In this document: piece by piece, positions 30,137 to 41,266 of the stretch
How positions within the stretch are numbered: the stretch's first letter is position 1
Layout: every line of letters begins with the position of its first letter
Assembly (NCBI GenBank): GCA_018136815.1
Contig: CM030933.1
Location: forward strand, 3,874,106-3,938,105
Origin: Isochrysis galbana
Taxonomy: Eukaryota; Haptophyta; Isochrysidales; Isochrysidaceae
Direction of reading: 5' to 3'
DNA: 64,000 nucleotides
The notes under the pieces: generated by a model
What the model was told of the DNA's origin: nothing
Database searches by the model: none
What the model saw: the letters and a program-made list of their open reading frames with translations, nothing else
Program-made: the position numbers and the translations under genes

Positions 30137-31531
30137 TCACGATGCAGCAACATAGAATTGTATGTACGATTCTGACACAGAAATCAGCTGGGGGTGGACC
30201 CCGTTGCAGTGCAAGTCCTGCAGCTCGTACCACCCGTCGTTTGCTGGAAAGTGGACGAAAGCTCTGTATGAGCCCGTTTCGGGCGTGCCATCGTGCTGGA
30301 TTGATGTCAGAAGATGATATTTCGTGTTGGCACCCTCCTCGCGCTGCGCGGCTGAAAGATCAGTATAATGACCGAGCTCAAGATTCTTGATGGGGAAGTT
30401 GACAATAGTTGGATTCTTCTCAAGGAACGTCTGAGTGTTCTTCGAGAATCGTTTGATGTGCACGATGAGGTAATTTGGCAGGCGAGTGATGACATATCGT
30501 CGCCTATCCCCATTCATCATCTCTTGAAAGGTCTCGCCATCGAACTTTGCAAGGCAAGCAAAAAGCGGCACCTGGGGTATGATGTTGCGCTCTAGAGCAT
30601 CTTTGAAGAGCGGGGCAGCCGGCACGTCAACAGTCAGGTACAGGAAGGGCATCTCCTTAGTGTCCACCTCGGCCCCTTCCTCGGGCACCTGCCCGTCAGG
30701 ACCCGCCTTGTGCGTAGTGATGCGCACAGTTCCCTGAAACGTCTTGTGAATTATGGAGGAGCCTGGCTTGCGTGTGCCTCCCAACGCGGAATGCAAGGCA
30801 TTCAGAAGCCAAGCTAAAAAGTCCATCGGGTCTGCTTGTATGCCAATCTTGAAGCGGTTCCCCGACGCTGACATAATAGCCTGGAGAAGCTCGTGCGGTG
30901 ACACCTGGCCCTTGAAGTTGTGCGGCGACCATATCTTTCGAACCAGCGCGCCAAACTCGATAACCAAGCTGTTGGTCACGTGTGCATAGTTTGAGGGCAG
31001 GAGGAAGAAATCTCGCAGCGGTGGAACACGCGCCAGCGATTGAACGATCACATTCACGAAATCAGTGTTCTTGATATTATTGAGGCCAATGAGACCAGGC
31101 ATGTAGTCAGACCCGTCGACGCCACGCGCGTACACAGGCACGCTGTCCAGCTTCATGATAGCCTCTGGCGTGAACGAGGGATTGAGCATGTCTTGGATGT
31201 CGCGCAGCGAGGAGTCGACGACCTCGTAACCGTCGGGGAGGCAGTAGACACGTCCATCACCCAGATTCATGAAGACGTGGTGCGACTCCTGCAGTGCATG
31301 CGTGTACGCCTGCGTGTGTTTGCCGCGGCCCTGGTAGTACTTTCCACACACGAGGCAGGCGTACACGTTGAAATTGTTGCCAGTGACCGAGCAGGCTTTC
31401 TCGAAATCGAAGTCAAGGATCATGCGATTGATGGTGTCCAGATAGGGGCAGCGGAACCCCGCCTCGTCCCACGGCCTCCGCTTCACTCCGCGCCCGGCGG
31501 GCTCGGCTGAGGCATCGGCGGTCGACGCCAT
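30137..31531 (-). CDS. USP39/Sad1-like U4/U6.U5 tri-snRNP protein
   Basis: A 464-residue intronless frame closely matching USP39/Sad1p, a catalytically dead ubiquitin-protease homologue needed to assemble the spliceosomal tri-snRNP. It has the UBP-type zinc finger from residue 28 (CPYLDTINRMILDFDFEKAC, NVYACLVCGKYYQGRGKHTQ, SHHVFMNLGDGRVYCLPDGY) and the UCH-like fold: SPHELLQAIM, DFLAWLLNALHSALGGT, IPQVPLFACLAKFDG, FLEKNPTIVNFPI, GWYELQDLHCNGVHPQLI. The protease Cys box reads GLNNIKNTDFVNVIVQSL with Asp in place of the catalytic Cys (human USP39 has GLNNIKANDY), so it should be inactive. The ATG at 31531 was chosen; the frame above it has no ATG. It is head to head with the antenna gene at 32000. 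Confidence 0.94.
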   Translation of the reverse strand: MASTADASAEPAGRGVKRRPWDEAGFRCPYLDTINRMILDFDFEKACSVTGNNFNVYACLVCGKYYQGRGKHTQAYTHALQESHHVFMNLGDGRVYCLPDGYEVVDSSLRDIQDMLNPSFTPEAIMKLDSVPVYARGVDGSDYMPGLIGLNNIKNTDFVNVIVQSLARVPPLRDFFLLPSNYAHVTNSLVIEFGALVRKIWSPHNFKGQVSPHELLQAIMSASGNRFKIGIQADPMDFLAWLLNALHSALGGTRKPGSSIIHKTFQGTVRITTHKAGPDGQVPEEGAEVDTKEMPFLYLTVDVPAAPLFKDALERNIIPQVPLFACLAKFDGETFQEMMNGDRRRYVITRLPNYLIVHIKRFSKNTQTFLEKNPTIVNFPIKNLELGHYTDLSAAQREEGANTKYHLLTSIQHDGTPETGSYRAFVHFPANDGWYELQDLHCNGVHPQLISVSESYIQFYVAAS

Positions 31532-31999
31532 CGCGGCGGCGCAGAGAGTTTTCTTGTTAGTCGGCTCGCTCTCTTTCGGTCCCACCGACTAAAAGAGGAA
31601 AAAAGGGAAACCGGAAATAGAGTGGCATTTACAATATAAGGCTTCTACCAAAAGTTAATGCGGCGCACACGAAGGTTGAATTTGACTGCGGAGAAAGCCC
31701 GCCCCACTGGGGGTGGGGGGGGGGGAGGTGCCGAGTAGGGGCGACCGCCGCGCAACAAGAAAACTCGCAGCTGAGAATGGGGGGGGGGGGGGAGGAGGCT
31801 GGGAGAGGCGGGGGGCGCGCGGGGGGGGGGGGGGGGGGGGGGCGGGGGGGGGGGGGGTTCCTCCAGGCGCCCCACAAATTACTCTGCAGCCATCCCATCC
31901 GACTTCATCGAGCGGTGCGACAGCCGGCAGCGAGCGCCCCTCCCCTCTGTCCCTCGGCCGCCGCTCAGCCTTGCCACCTTCGGCTGCGCAGATCTGATC
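31532..31999. promoter_or_regulatory. Shared divergent promoter region of USP39 and FCP genes
   Basis: 468 bp separate the two start codons. A G-rich tract (31776-31858), C-rich from the USP39 side, and CCCCACTGGGGGTGGGG lie in the middle. The bidirectional-promoter role is inferred from arrangement only. Confidence 0.4.
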
Positions 32000-33004
32000 A
32001 TGGCGATGATGGTCCCCTCTCTCATGGCCCCGGCCCTCATCAACGCCCCCGTTATGCCTGTCGCTGGCGCTGCCCGTGTGGCTGTCCCAAAGATGGCGTT
32101 CGTCGACTCAATGTGCGCGCAGCTGCTGCCTCCCTGGACGTGCGCAGGGCGAGAGCGCGGCTCGCAGGGCACAGCCTGTTAGCTCTGAGTCAGGCAAGAT
32201 CAGCACTCGCACGCACCGCCGCCACGTGACGGTGCGCTCACCTGGCTGTCTGCATTGTGCCTGCGCAGCGAGGGTGTGGGAGAGGAGACTGGCAACAAGA
32301 TCTGGGACCCGCTTGGCATCTCCGATGCCGTCTCCGACGAGGCCGTCATGTGGTTCCGCCACTCCGAGCTTAAGCACGGCCGTGTGGCCATGGTGCGCAA
32401 CGCCCACTTTCTCTCACCCGTGCAATATTCGCCTGTGCCAGCGCATGGAAAAGAAGACTCCTAGGCACTAGGGCAATGACTTCTGGAGCTCAGGTTTAAG
32501 TTTCACTCATGTGCGGCTCTTTCGCCCTCATCACCCTGACCGCTAATTTCCTGGTCCCTGCAGCTCGCTACCGTCGGCTACATGATCGGCGCCGCTGGCA
32601 TCACCTTCCCGGGTGAGATCGCGAAGGGCGTCACTTTTGCCTCGGTCGGCGCTTCCGGCCCGTACGCTGCTTGGGATGCTACGCCGACGGCTGGCAAGCT
32701 GCAGATCCTCACGATCATCCTTGCGCTCGAGTGGGCCGCCGAGACGAAGAAGCCGCACTACATGCGCGGCGGCGTGCCAGGAAAGATTGATCAGCTCCCG
32801 TTCGAGGGCATCCCGGGTCTTTGGGCGCCCAAGATTAAGTTCTGGGACCCCCTCAACTTCATGGGTGCGCTCACGGAGGAGCAGAAGGCTCGCAAGCGCA
32901 AGTCGGAGCTGAAGAACGGTCGCCTCGCCATGATCGGCATCATCTCCTTCCTCACTGGACACAACATCCCGGGCTCCGTGCCGGCGCTTGACTCGCACTT
33001 CTAA
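32000..33004 (+). CDS. Fucoxanthin-chlorophyll a/c-binding (FCP) antenna protein, 3 exons
   Basis: Exons 32000-32112, 32269-32392 and 32564-33004 give 225 residues; introns are 156 and 171 bp, both with GTGCGC donors, and CGCAG or TGCAG acceptors. The second has a CTAAT branch-like site. The phases join as MAFVDS-I-EGVGEETGNKIWDPLG and KHGRVAM-LATVGYM. It is a thylakoid light-harvesting protein with two LHC helix signatures, SELKHGRVAM (helix 1) and SELKNGRLAMIGI (helix 3), a central helix QILTIILALEWAAE and the FCP-type C-terminus ending SVPALDSHF. Residues 1-31 are a short, alanine/proline-rich plastid-targeting leader. The exon 1 donor is the least certain point; placing it after TCAAT keeps frame and gives the expected family length. 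Confidence 0.92.
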
Positions 33005-33249
33005 GTACACCACTGATACTAGCCCATGGAGTCCCTTCAATCTTAATGAATTGAGTGACGTTGGGCGCGTACATGCGCCGCCGGCGTCGCTGCCGGATTA
33101 TAGCGCGGGCTCCCGTATCGCACGTGCACACAGACCACGCGCGTGTGACGTGAGCGGCTCTTCCGCTCAGAGTCCTGAGTCCAGGCGCATTCGAGGCTTC
33201 CACTATTAATGATGATCGTTCCTTGTCATTGTACTTGAGATAAAGCACA

Positions 33250-34180
33250 GTTGTGTTTGTTGGCTGCGCAAGCACAAGTAAAACACATACCATACCACAT
33301 CGCAAAGATAGTAGTCTTGCACGCACCCCAAGCGATGTTGGCCTCACGCCCATTTTCCCGGAGGTTCCATCTTGAACCTTGGCTGGTGCTGCGTGTAAAC
33401 GTAGACTTCACGAGCGAGTCGTGTCGCCGCATGCATCACTTGTGGCGCGTCACGGATGCTCAACCACATCTGGGCGTCGACACTGCTGCGGGACCCGTGG
33501 TTACTCAAGCCGTGGGCACTGCCCTTGTGCACCTCATCGTCGGAGATGTTTGGGAGTGCTACGAAATACCCAATGTGCTCGTCCTGCCCGGTTGCACAAC
33601 CACTTTGTACTCTACGCGGGTCATGCGTGATCTCTTTTGCTTCCGGCACGATCTGATAAGGGCTACATCCACGTCCCCGGCGCACAACCCATACGTGTGC
33701 GCGATGACTCAACAGCCTTCCGGATTCCCGTTCGCTTCGTGCCACAAGGCGCGTCACCGCCAGCCATCGTTCACCGTGCACGCCGATTGCCTACCGCTTC
33801 TGCGGGCACCGTCATGGCTGGCCTTGAGCCCCAGTCTCTCCTCTACCGCCGTTTGGGTTTCCCATACGCTGAGCAATGGTCGCTCGTCCCTACCGCCACC
33901 GCCACCACGAGACACCGGCTGCCTGCTCGTGTTGCGACCGGCTTGCCCATGCCTGAAGCTGTTGTCGGTTGCGGGGCATCATTTGGTGTGGAAGGCGCTT
34001 CTTTGGCGCCAATCCTCGTGTAAGGGTCTCAGGTGGCCGCATGCGCCGCGGAAGCACCCTGACGCGCGCGCCATGTCCCCCACTGCGGGTCGCGTTGGCA
34101 GCGCGCGAAAGGGCGTCAAGAGCCCGACTTCGGATGCCGATAGCGAGCGTGATTTCGTCGCGGTCAGGTGGACCTTCGCG
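33250..34180 (+). pseudogene. Copia-like protease-integrase linker remnant, family 2
   Basis: GTALVHLIVGDVWECYEIPN followed by VLVLPGCTTTLYSTRVMRD is the stretch between protease and integrase in copia elements (nvLyVPgc..NLlS pattern). A frame change near 33650 leads to LEPQSLLYRRLGFPYAEQW, like the LWHRRLGH start of integrase. 33970-34165 then repeats 28750-28930 inverted. Frames are broken, so this is a dead copy. Confidence 0.55.
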
Positions 34181-34372
34181 GCGAGTCTGTCGGGAGTGCT
34201 TGTGAGGGCCCCAATCCACCGGGCCCGGCGTCTCAGCTACCCTGTGAGTCTGTCTGTGTGAATCTGCCCGCGAGTCGTTCAACGTCAATTTCTGTAGTCT
34301 TCAGTCTTCAAATTTGTATACAAAAAAATCGAATTTCGCGTTCGAATTCTTAATATTTATGCTAGGGGCCTA

Positions 34373-34672
34373 TTAAAAAAACCTTTTAATATTCTTACCG
34401 CACTCGCGGCGAATGGAACCACTACCCACTACAAGTAGCACGTAGCATACTCTCTACACCCCCATTCCCCCGGCCCTTCTCCCCCCGCCATCAGGCGGCT
34501 CGGCGGCTCCCCCCGTACACTACTAGGGGGATTGGGGTGGAGGGCTTAGATATGGTCCGGTGGCCCGCGCCCCCCCCCGGTGATCTTTCCCCCCCTTCCT
34601 CCTGTGTCTCCGAGTGGGCGGCCGACTTTGTCTCGTCTTATCCTTTAAACAGGCGCGAGACTTACCGATTTT
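34373..34672 (+). repeat. R2 repeat, copy 2
   Basis: Same direction as 22990-23303 and nearly identical, with a small extra CGGCGGCTC and a few substitutions. It lies between two parts of a retroelement remnant. Confidence 0.75.
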
Positions 34673-34689
34673 CCGGTGGTAGTCTTCGT

Positions 34690-35175
34690 TGCGCCCCTTC
34701 AACCGTTCTCCGTGGCCGTATGCGCGCCGCCCCTTTCTTCCGGGTGCCAAACTCCCAAGTCAGTCAGCCACCACCCGGTGCCATGGTCTACATGGATTTT
34801 GCCGGCCCACTCATCAAGAGCGTCATTTTCAAGCAGTACACCTGCTATTGCGGAACGGTGGATACAAGGCCGCCCGCCGCCCGACGAGCGACTCTTGACG
34901 ACGTGCGAATGCGGTGCGGGTCCAGCGCCTTGGCACCCGGCACCCGGTCCTTGAGGTTGAGGGAGACGCACAGCCATTGCAATTGGTCGGTGGTCGGCAT
35001 CGGTGGCGCATTGAGCACAGACCAAAGAAAGTAAGTAAGAAACGCGCATGTTTGCATTAGTCCGCAGATGATTCGACAACAGACAGGCAACCGGGACAGC
35101 GTCGATAGAGCGGCTCGGACTCGAGAAGAGAACGACTCAAACGTCCCCGAGAATTCAGAGGAAAAATAATGTAAG
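34690..35175 (+). pseudogene. Integrase fragment and linker of retroelement family 2
   Basis: The frame near 34720-34860 reads NSQVSQPPPGAMVYMDFAGP followed by LIKSVIFKQYTCYCGTVD, the first catalytic-aspartate strand of a copia/gypsy integrase core. Beyond 34870 it is scrambled, ending with a hydrophilic stretch. No RT follows. Confidence 0.5.
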
Positions 35176-35219
35176 CACAACGCACGCGTTTACGTTTCTC
35201 TACAGGACATAGCTGACAG

Positions 35220-35345
35220 GGACAGGCCTGCCCCAACCCGCCCCCCCCCCGCCTGGCCCGTCGTAGTGCACGCGGGCCAACCCGCCCACCCCCCTTAGTA
35301 CTTAAGGGGGGTAGTGGGTGCGGGGTTGAGAGTGTGGGGTTTAGG
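35220..35345 (-). repeat. R1 internal fragment (inverted)
   Basis: Similar to the inverse of 1490-1625 of R1 (CGTCGTAGTGCACGCGGGCC, GGGTAGTG, GGCGATGGCG). 35346-35564 contains TTCACCGCCCTAA strings resembling transposon termini. Confidence 0.45.
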
Positions 35346-35564
35346 CGATGGCGAGCGCGATACCGGAGTGGTGTGAGTCACTAGCTAGAAGCATAGCGGA
35401 CACCTTCAAGAATTTTTTTTCACCGTCCTAACCCCTTAACCCTTAAGCAAAAACACTTGTTTCACCGCCCTAAGCACGCAAGGGGAAGACTCAGGGCGCG
35501 CGGGCGCTTCGCGCTTCGGTGACAGCGGCGTGTCCATGGACAGCACAGGACACATCGCCCGTAC

Positions 35565-35650
35565 TGGCGGCCGGGACGGCCAGAGAGGAGGGAGTCGGCG
35601 CGCGCTCCATGCCCCATGCCCCTATCATTTTAACGATAGTTTCAGCGCCG
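35565..35650 (-). repeat. MERA-family 5' fragment
   Basis: Inverse complement: AACTATCGTTAAAATGATAG, then ATGGAGCGCGCGCCGACTCC. Same leader-plus-start signature as other copies. 35651-36231 has no recognised gene; near 35725-35775 are short inverted repeats around GTACAAGTACCTG. Confidence 0.5.
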
Positions 35651-36231
35651 AATGACCAACGACGTCAAAGTCAAAGTTGTTCCACGGTATGGGTACCACA
35701 ATACCACATCTCAAGGGCCTAGAACATGTACAAGTACCTGCGTACTACAGGTTGGTACTTGTTACAGTACTAGGAGTCGCAGATGTGTAGCTCTTAGGGG
35801 GCAACTTCAACTCCTTGATAGTGTTAGCAATCCTAACTAGTAACCAGAAACTAGCTATAAGAGATCTAACACCTTGCCCGCCCGCGACGTGTTTAACCGA
35901 TGAACACCACCGATACGCGATACCCTTGCGTGTGTTGAGTTGCGAGAATGACAAGTCCATTTCGCATCTTGTTGTCTCAACGCAGACACGACGAAGAATC
36001 TAATCTCAGAAGGCGCAAACCAATTCACTGCGCACTTGATCAACTGTTACTTGAGTTTTCTCATACGCTTTGGTTGGTAGGTGCTCAACAGTTCCCACCG
36101 ACGACAAGTATGAGAACAGAGGAGGGGGTGAGCCACACAAAGAAGTAATTCATGCGGACCGGCCACAAACAACGCTCAAGCTTGTATGTCACAAATCACA
36201 ACGCAGAGAGAGCTCTGAGTCAACGGAAAGA

Positions 36232-38462
36232 TTAGAGAGCGAGATGCGGAGGCCCAATGTTCACCTCATCCTCATCCTCGAGCAGTAGTGTGCGTGCCTC
36301 GCCGCCCAACTCGAACCGGATCCACAGCCGTGGTGGTGACGGTGGCACGCCACTTCGCGTGTCGGGAGGGATGCGTACAGGCCCAAAGCCACGAAGCGAT
36401 TTTTTACTACCGGGAGGCAAGCGGAGCTTGGAGTTGTTCACTGCGAACTGGAGGGCGATGCGCACATCGAGCCAGCAGGGCGGCCGGTTGCTCGGTCTGC
36501 CCGTCCCATCACCTGCGACTGACCGTCTGCCGGCGTCGATCTCGGCTGCTTCCCTGAGCGCCGCGTCGACGTCCCCATAGTAAGCAGCAAGAATGAGAAG
36601 CCCGTTGCATGCACGCTCTTCGCGTGCACGTTGCGCCGCCTCGTGAAGCAAGAGCCTAGCCTCCACAGCAGGCGCTGATTCGCCGCTGCTTTGAGCTACG
36701 CTACCCGTTGTTGTTCCGGGCTGCAATTCGGACTCTGGTGAGACATCTTCTCGTCTCGACTCCGTTCGGCGGATCCGACGGCGTCTCTTGCACGGTTCGA
36801 GAATCAGAACGCGCGCGAGAGCAGTGACGACGGCAGGAGCGCACGTTGTCGTTGTGATGAGAAGAGCCGATGGCGAGGGCGCAAGAAAAACCGGGATCAG
36901 CAGCCGCTGTGAGCTTCGTTCCAGGCGAAATTTGAGCATCAAGCCACGCGATGATAGTTGAATCGCCAGGCCGCATGAGGAAGCAGATGCTGCGGAGATG
37001 AGTCTTTCGGTGGAAAGTGTAAGCGAGAAGGAGCCACGAAGGAGGGAACTCAACGGGCTTACCCCCATTCGCAAAGCCAATTTGGATCGCGAACGACAAG
37101 AGTGGCGCCATAATAGAGTGTAGCCGACCTTGGGACCACTAGGCTGCAGGTTCAGCTCACACCCGCTCCGGGTCATTCTCTTTCGTAGTCTGCGCACGCA
37201 TTCCTCAAAGACCCTAGCTAAGGCCGTGCGTATGGCCGATGGTGTGCACAATCTGAAGAGGCGATGAAGAGCATCCACCTGTTCAACTGTCCTTGTGACT
37301 GTGCATTCATCCTGGGCGCCTTGTGACTCTGCCGCGGCCTCCACAGGCGCATGCTGCTGTGCTTGTCGATCTTCGTCATCCTCTTTGGGATGTGGCGGCT
37401 CCTCGCAATCGCCCTCTTCACCACTATGCTGTCTGCCTGCACCACGATTGAGTCGGAGCGAGAGGGATCCCTCCTCATCCCAGGTGCCAAGTGTCCAAAC
37501 AAGCTCACCAAGAGTATGGCGGGAAAGCTGACGTGAAGCCCGAAGTGCCACATTGGTGAGACCTCGGCCAGAAAGCTGGGCAAACAGCAGAGAGGGAAGG
37601 CTGTGAGAAAAGGGCTGGTGGGCATGCAGCAGAGGGAAGGCAGTCAGAAAAGCGCTGGGATGAATTGCGCCCTTGCATTGTGAGATCTTGCATCGCGGCT
37701 CAGGGTCAGAAGCAATAGAGCGTGAATAGCAATGGCAGATGTCTAGCTGGGTTCTTGTGACTGTCTGGGGCTCACCTGTGCTGAGACAGATCCACTAGAG
37801 TGGCGTGAGATGCGCCTTGAAGCGGTGAACGCAAGAGCGGGCGCGCCATTGAATGCGGCTCCGCTCGCTTGGAGCGCCGAGTGGTGCCCAAGCTGGCGCT
37901 TGAATCCCATTCGCAGTGTGCAAGCACCCAATCCCGACCGCGTGAGAATCTGGCAGCCCAAGGTGAGAGCAGTGCGCGGGTTGAACACAAGAGTCATATC
38001 CTCATTCATCGCAGCAGATGACAGACTGGGACCCATACGCTCATTCCACGGCGTGTCAGGATCAGCAGGTGCAAGCATATCAGACGCAGAAGAGGATAGG
38101 ACAACCGAGCCAGTCATCCGCAGCCGCCCATGATATTCTCGCTCTGCGTTCCGTCTCTGTTCCCGCTCGAACTTCGCGCGTAGCTTGGCGGCTGTGTTGA
38201 CCTCAGTGCTCAAAAGGTGCAGGCCTTGCTCAAAATCGTGCGGGCCGAGCTCATCATACGCCATGCGCTTGTTGGCGTCGCTTAGTACGGTGTATGCGCG
38301 CGCAACGCGGAGGAAGCGCTGGCCAGCCTCACGCTTGTCCTGCTCGTCCTGCCACCTGTCAGGATGATACGCCAAGCTGAGTCTGCGGAAGGCTCGCTTG
38401 ACTTCCTCATCGGTAGCCTCGCGCTCGATACCAAGTGTGTTGTATAGATCCTCCTCGTCCAT
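36232..38462 (-). CDS. DNAJC11-like protein (at least 2 exons)
   Basis: Exon 1 is 38462-37776 and exon 2 is 37527-36232, with a 248-bp GTGAGC/CAG intron in phase 0 (SVSAQ-LSRHTLGEL); 660 residues in total. DNAJC11 is a J-domain protein at the mitochondrial outer membrane associated with MICOS/SAM and cristae organisation. The J domain is at 5-70 with HPD at 33-35. A beta-rich central region follows (FKRQLGHHSALQ, ASRRISRHSSG), and the C-terminal DUF3395 block at the end has GLLILAAYYGDVDAAL, CWLDVRIALQFAVNNSKLRL and LRGFGPV. An in-frame hydrophilic stretch, RGAGRQHSGEEGDCEEPPHP onward (about 37440-37150), has no counterpart in the animal protein and may be a third exon's intron: a GTGCAG donor and CTGCAG acceptor flank it. 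Human DNAJC11 is 559 residues. Confidence 0.8.
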
Positions 38463-38804
38463 ACGTGGTGCAAGTGACTAGCGGACGTGTGCAATGGGCA
38501 GTCGCGTGGCGCAACGCCAAAGAAGCAGAGGCGAGAGGGGAGAGGGGCGAGGCGGGCCGGGAAGGCGAGGCCCAGCGCAGATGTTCGGCGTCAGCCTGCG
38601 GTGATCAAGAGAGGACCCTGAGAGCGAGGCGGGAGGAGGGGGGTGGGAAGAGAGAGAGAGACGGAGAATGAGAATGAGCGGGCGAGAGAAAGAGAGGAGG
38701 CCGGGGGGGGGGGGGGAGGGGAAGGGAGGGAGGGAGAGGGGGAGGGAAGGAGGGAGGGAGAGAGAGAGAGCCTTGAGTATTGTGGTGTGGTAGAGGATCT
38801 TCTT
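38463..38804. other. Purine-rich, gene-free stretch
   Basis: A G/A-rich tract (38640-38770) including a 15-G run. No gene seen. Confidence 0.5.
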
Positions 38805-38940
38805 TGGTGGCACCCCTAGCTTTACACACCGGACGAGCCATGCAGCAACCGCGCATACCCCCCGTCGCGGGGAAGAGGGTTGACGTCGAGGCACGGTCCC
38901 TCAGCACTAGGATTAAACTAGGACAACAAGAAAACTCGAA
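38805..38940 (-). mobile_element. LTR fragment of retroelement family 2
   Basis: Matches 25600-25740: ACACCGGACGAGCCATGCA, AACCGCGCATACCCCC, CACGGTCCCTCAGCACTAGG, ACTAGGACAACAAGAAAACTC. No gag follows; it is probably a solo or broken LTR. Confidence 0.6.
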
Positions 38941-39119
38941 CAGTATGGGTGCACCATTATCTCCTTACTGCCGCTGCGCCGAAAACGGCGCTTCCCCTCA
39001 GTTTCTTCAGTTTTTCTCCTCCTACGCTTGATCCGCGGGCCACCAGCTCATGGCGGATGGCAGGGGGTATGCCGAGATGCGTAATGCGATGGCCTCGCAG
39101 CCATGTTTATATTTATCAA

Positions 39120-39415
39120 TCAACAATCAACTAGAACTAGGCATGTTTCTTGTTTCTTTGTCGAACATGCGATGACTACAGGCTCGTAGGCAGAGGGCCG
39201 TTCGATCGAGCCGGCATCTGACGCGGCCGTGAAAGAGTCGTTGTTTGTTGCTTGCGGGAAGATGTCTGAAAAGTCATAGTAGGAGTAGGGTCTGACAGTG
39301 TCTGCCATCGAGCGCTATGAGCGAAGAGGTAGACTGAGGTTCGGAGGATTGCAACGCGTGGCGTCGGAGAGTAGAAACGAGACTAGCTAGCGAGCTAGTG
39401 GAAGAGGGAGAATGA
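39120..39415 (-). repeat. SYYD-family repeat, copy 3
   Basis: An ATG at 39308 opens MADTVRPYSYYDFSDIFPQA followed by TNNDSFTAASDAGSIERPSA, 62 codons to 39120. The leader to 39415 is shared with 19531-19620. 39416-41044 shows no gene I can support. Confidence 0.6.
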
Positions 39416-41110
39416 GAATGAGAGCTTCTTAGGTCCAAGGTAGACACGAGGGACTACAACGCGTGGACTCAAAAAGTTGCTGGTCCACAGAAACACACAA
39501 ACTAAACCATAAACCAAACGGGGCGAAAACTAACCGCACTTGGACGAACGGCCAAGCGTCGGCACCAAGGCAACTTAGCAGCGCACAGGCATGCGACAGA
39601 GGAGTCGGCACAACGAGGGCAGACCTCGCTGGGGAGCTGCGACCGAGGTATAACAGAAGACAGACGACAATCATGGAACATGGAACGTTTGACGTTTGAT
39701 GACATCAATCAAGAGAAAGTAGGAGAAGAGGCGATATACCCATCAACGAGACCTTGAGACTTAAATAACTCACAAGCTAGAAGTAAAAGTCTGTCCTCGT
39801 ATGGAATACGACACTCCCCGACTAAATTCGAGTCGTCTCGACGAGCGGCATGGAAGGAGAACAGAGTAACCGAAACCGAAATAGAAGAAATCCAGAATTA
39901 GAACTCCAAGGCGAGAGAAACCAAAGATAACCGAGAAACCAAACGTTGAAGGCGACGCTCAAAATAGAAGATGAGAGCACCCGTGGGCCCTTTGAGCTTT
40001 GAGCACAAATTCGGAAGCTTGACGCGGCAACCTATTTGTACGCATCGTCCCACCCATTTCTCCCTTTTACAGGAGTTTTGCTCGGGTGTTGCGGTGGGTG
40101 CAACCGCAGACGACACGCCCCTCCCCTCTCTCCCTTCCCGCCCATTCCCCGAGTGCTTCCTTGAATTCCCGACCCCTTTCCGTCCATTAGTTTCCCGCGC
40201 GTTCCCCCTCCCCCCCCCCCCCCGCGCGTGACATTTTTTCTCACTGTGTCTTCCGAACGCTCTGCGCCGCCGCTCGAGCGCCCTCCGTGCCCTTCCCGTC
40301 TGCCCTCGTCTCCGTCCCTGTGCCCCAGTGCCCTGTGATGTCCGAGGGCGTGGCCACGCTATCCGTCCTGTCCCCGCGTGCTCTCCCCGTTCCCCATCGC
40401 TCGCTCACCATGCCCAATGTGGATCAAGCTTCTCATGTTATGTCTCACCTCTCACTCACACCCAGTCACACCACAGCCACAGCTCCACTAGCGGAGGAGT
40501 ACCCTCCACGCCTTCCCACTCTCCTCCCGTTCCTTTCGCCCCCGAGCGACCTCCAGCCCCACACCACAGCCACAACTCCACTCGACCAACCACATGGCCA
40601 GTTGGCCAGAAATCACTATCGCGGAGGGCCGACGTCCGACGCGAGCGCGGGCGAGCGTCGGGCCGCTAATCGACGCGTCCCCGGCGCAGCGTGCCTCGGC
40701 CAGCCACAGCCATGCGCGTAGGCTGCCAGGAGCGCCTCCTACTGCCCCCCAGCATGCCCGCCGCCGCCTCATCGCAAATCGCCCCCTCGCGTCCCTCGCT
40801 AGCGCGCCAACGGAGGGGGCCCGGAGCGCCCGAGTTAGGCGTGCGCCCGGGCGCGCTGCGAAAGCTTTCTTCGCCATCAGCCCGGTGTCCGGGCCAGCCA
40901 GGACACTGAATGAGCAGAATCCACCGCGCCAGCGACGCCAATCGCGCCAGCCGCGCGCCGGTGCCTCGTCGCAATCCACCCCCTCAAAGAAGGTGTTAAT
41001 CATGGTGTTAATCCTACCCATATTTATAATGTGTAATCTATATATTGAACCCCCTATATACCTCCCCCCCCTGCCCCCCCCCCCCCCCCGCCCTTCTCCT
41101 CGGAGCGCGC

Positions 41111-41266
41111 ATGTCGGACGCCGCGGCTCCCCGCCCGCCGCCCGCCTTGCTGCGACCTCCGCCAGCCAAGGAAACCGGCGTGCTCACCTGGGAGTTCCAC
41201 GGCGGCGAGGATGGCTCCGACATCTCGAGGCGGCGTGGAACCCAGCGTTGCCTTGTTGCCTTGTAG
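41111..41266 (+). CDS. Small hypothetical reading frame or broken first exon
   Basis: A 51-codon frame from an ATG, MSDAAAPRPPPALLRPPPAK then ETGVLTWEFHGGEDGSDISR. The proline-rich start and later mixed composition look like a protein N-terminus, following a C-rich tract (41067-41098) similar in kind to that before the FtsH and Dus3 genes. No family recognised; could be chance. Confidence 0.2.
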   Translation: MSDAAAPRPPPALLRPPPAKETGVLTWEFHGGEDGSDISRRRGTQRCLVAL

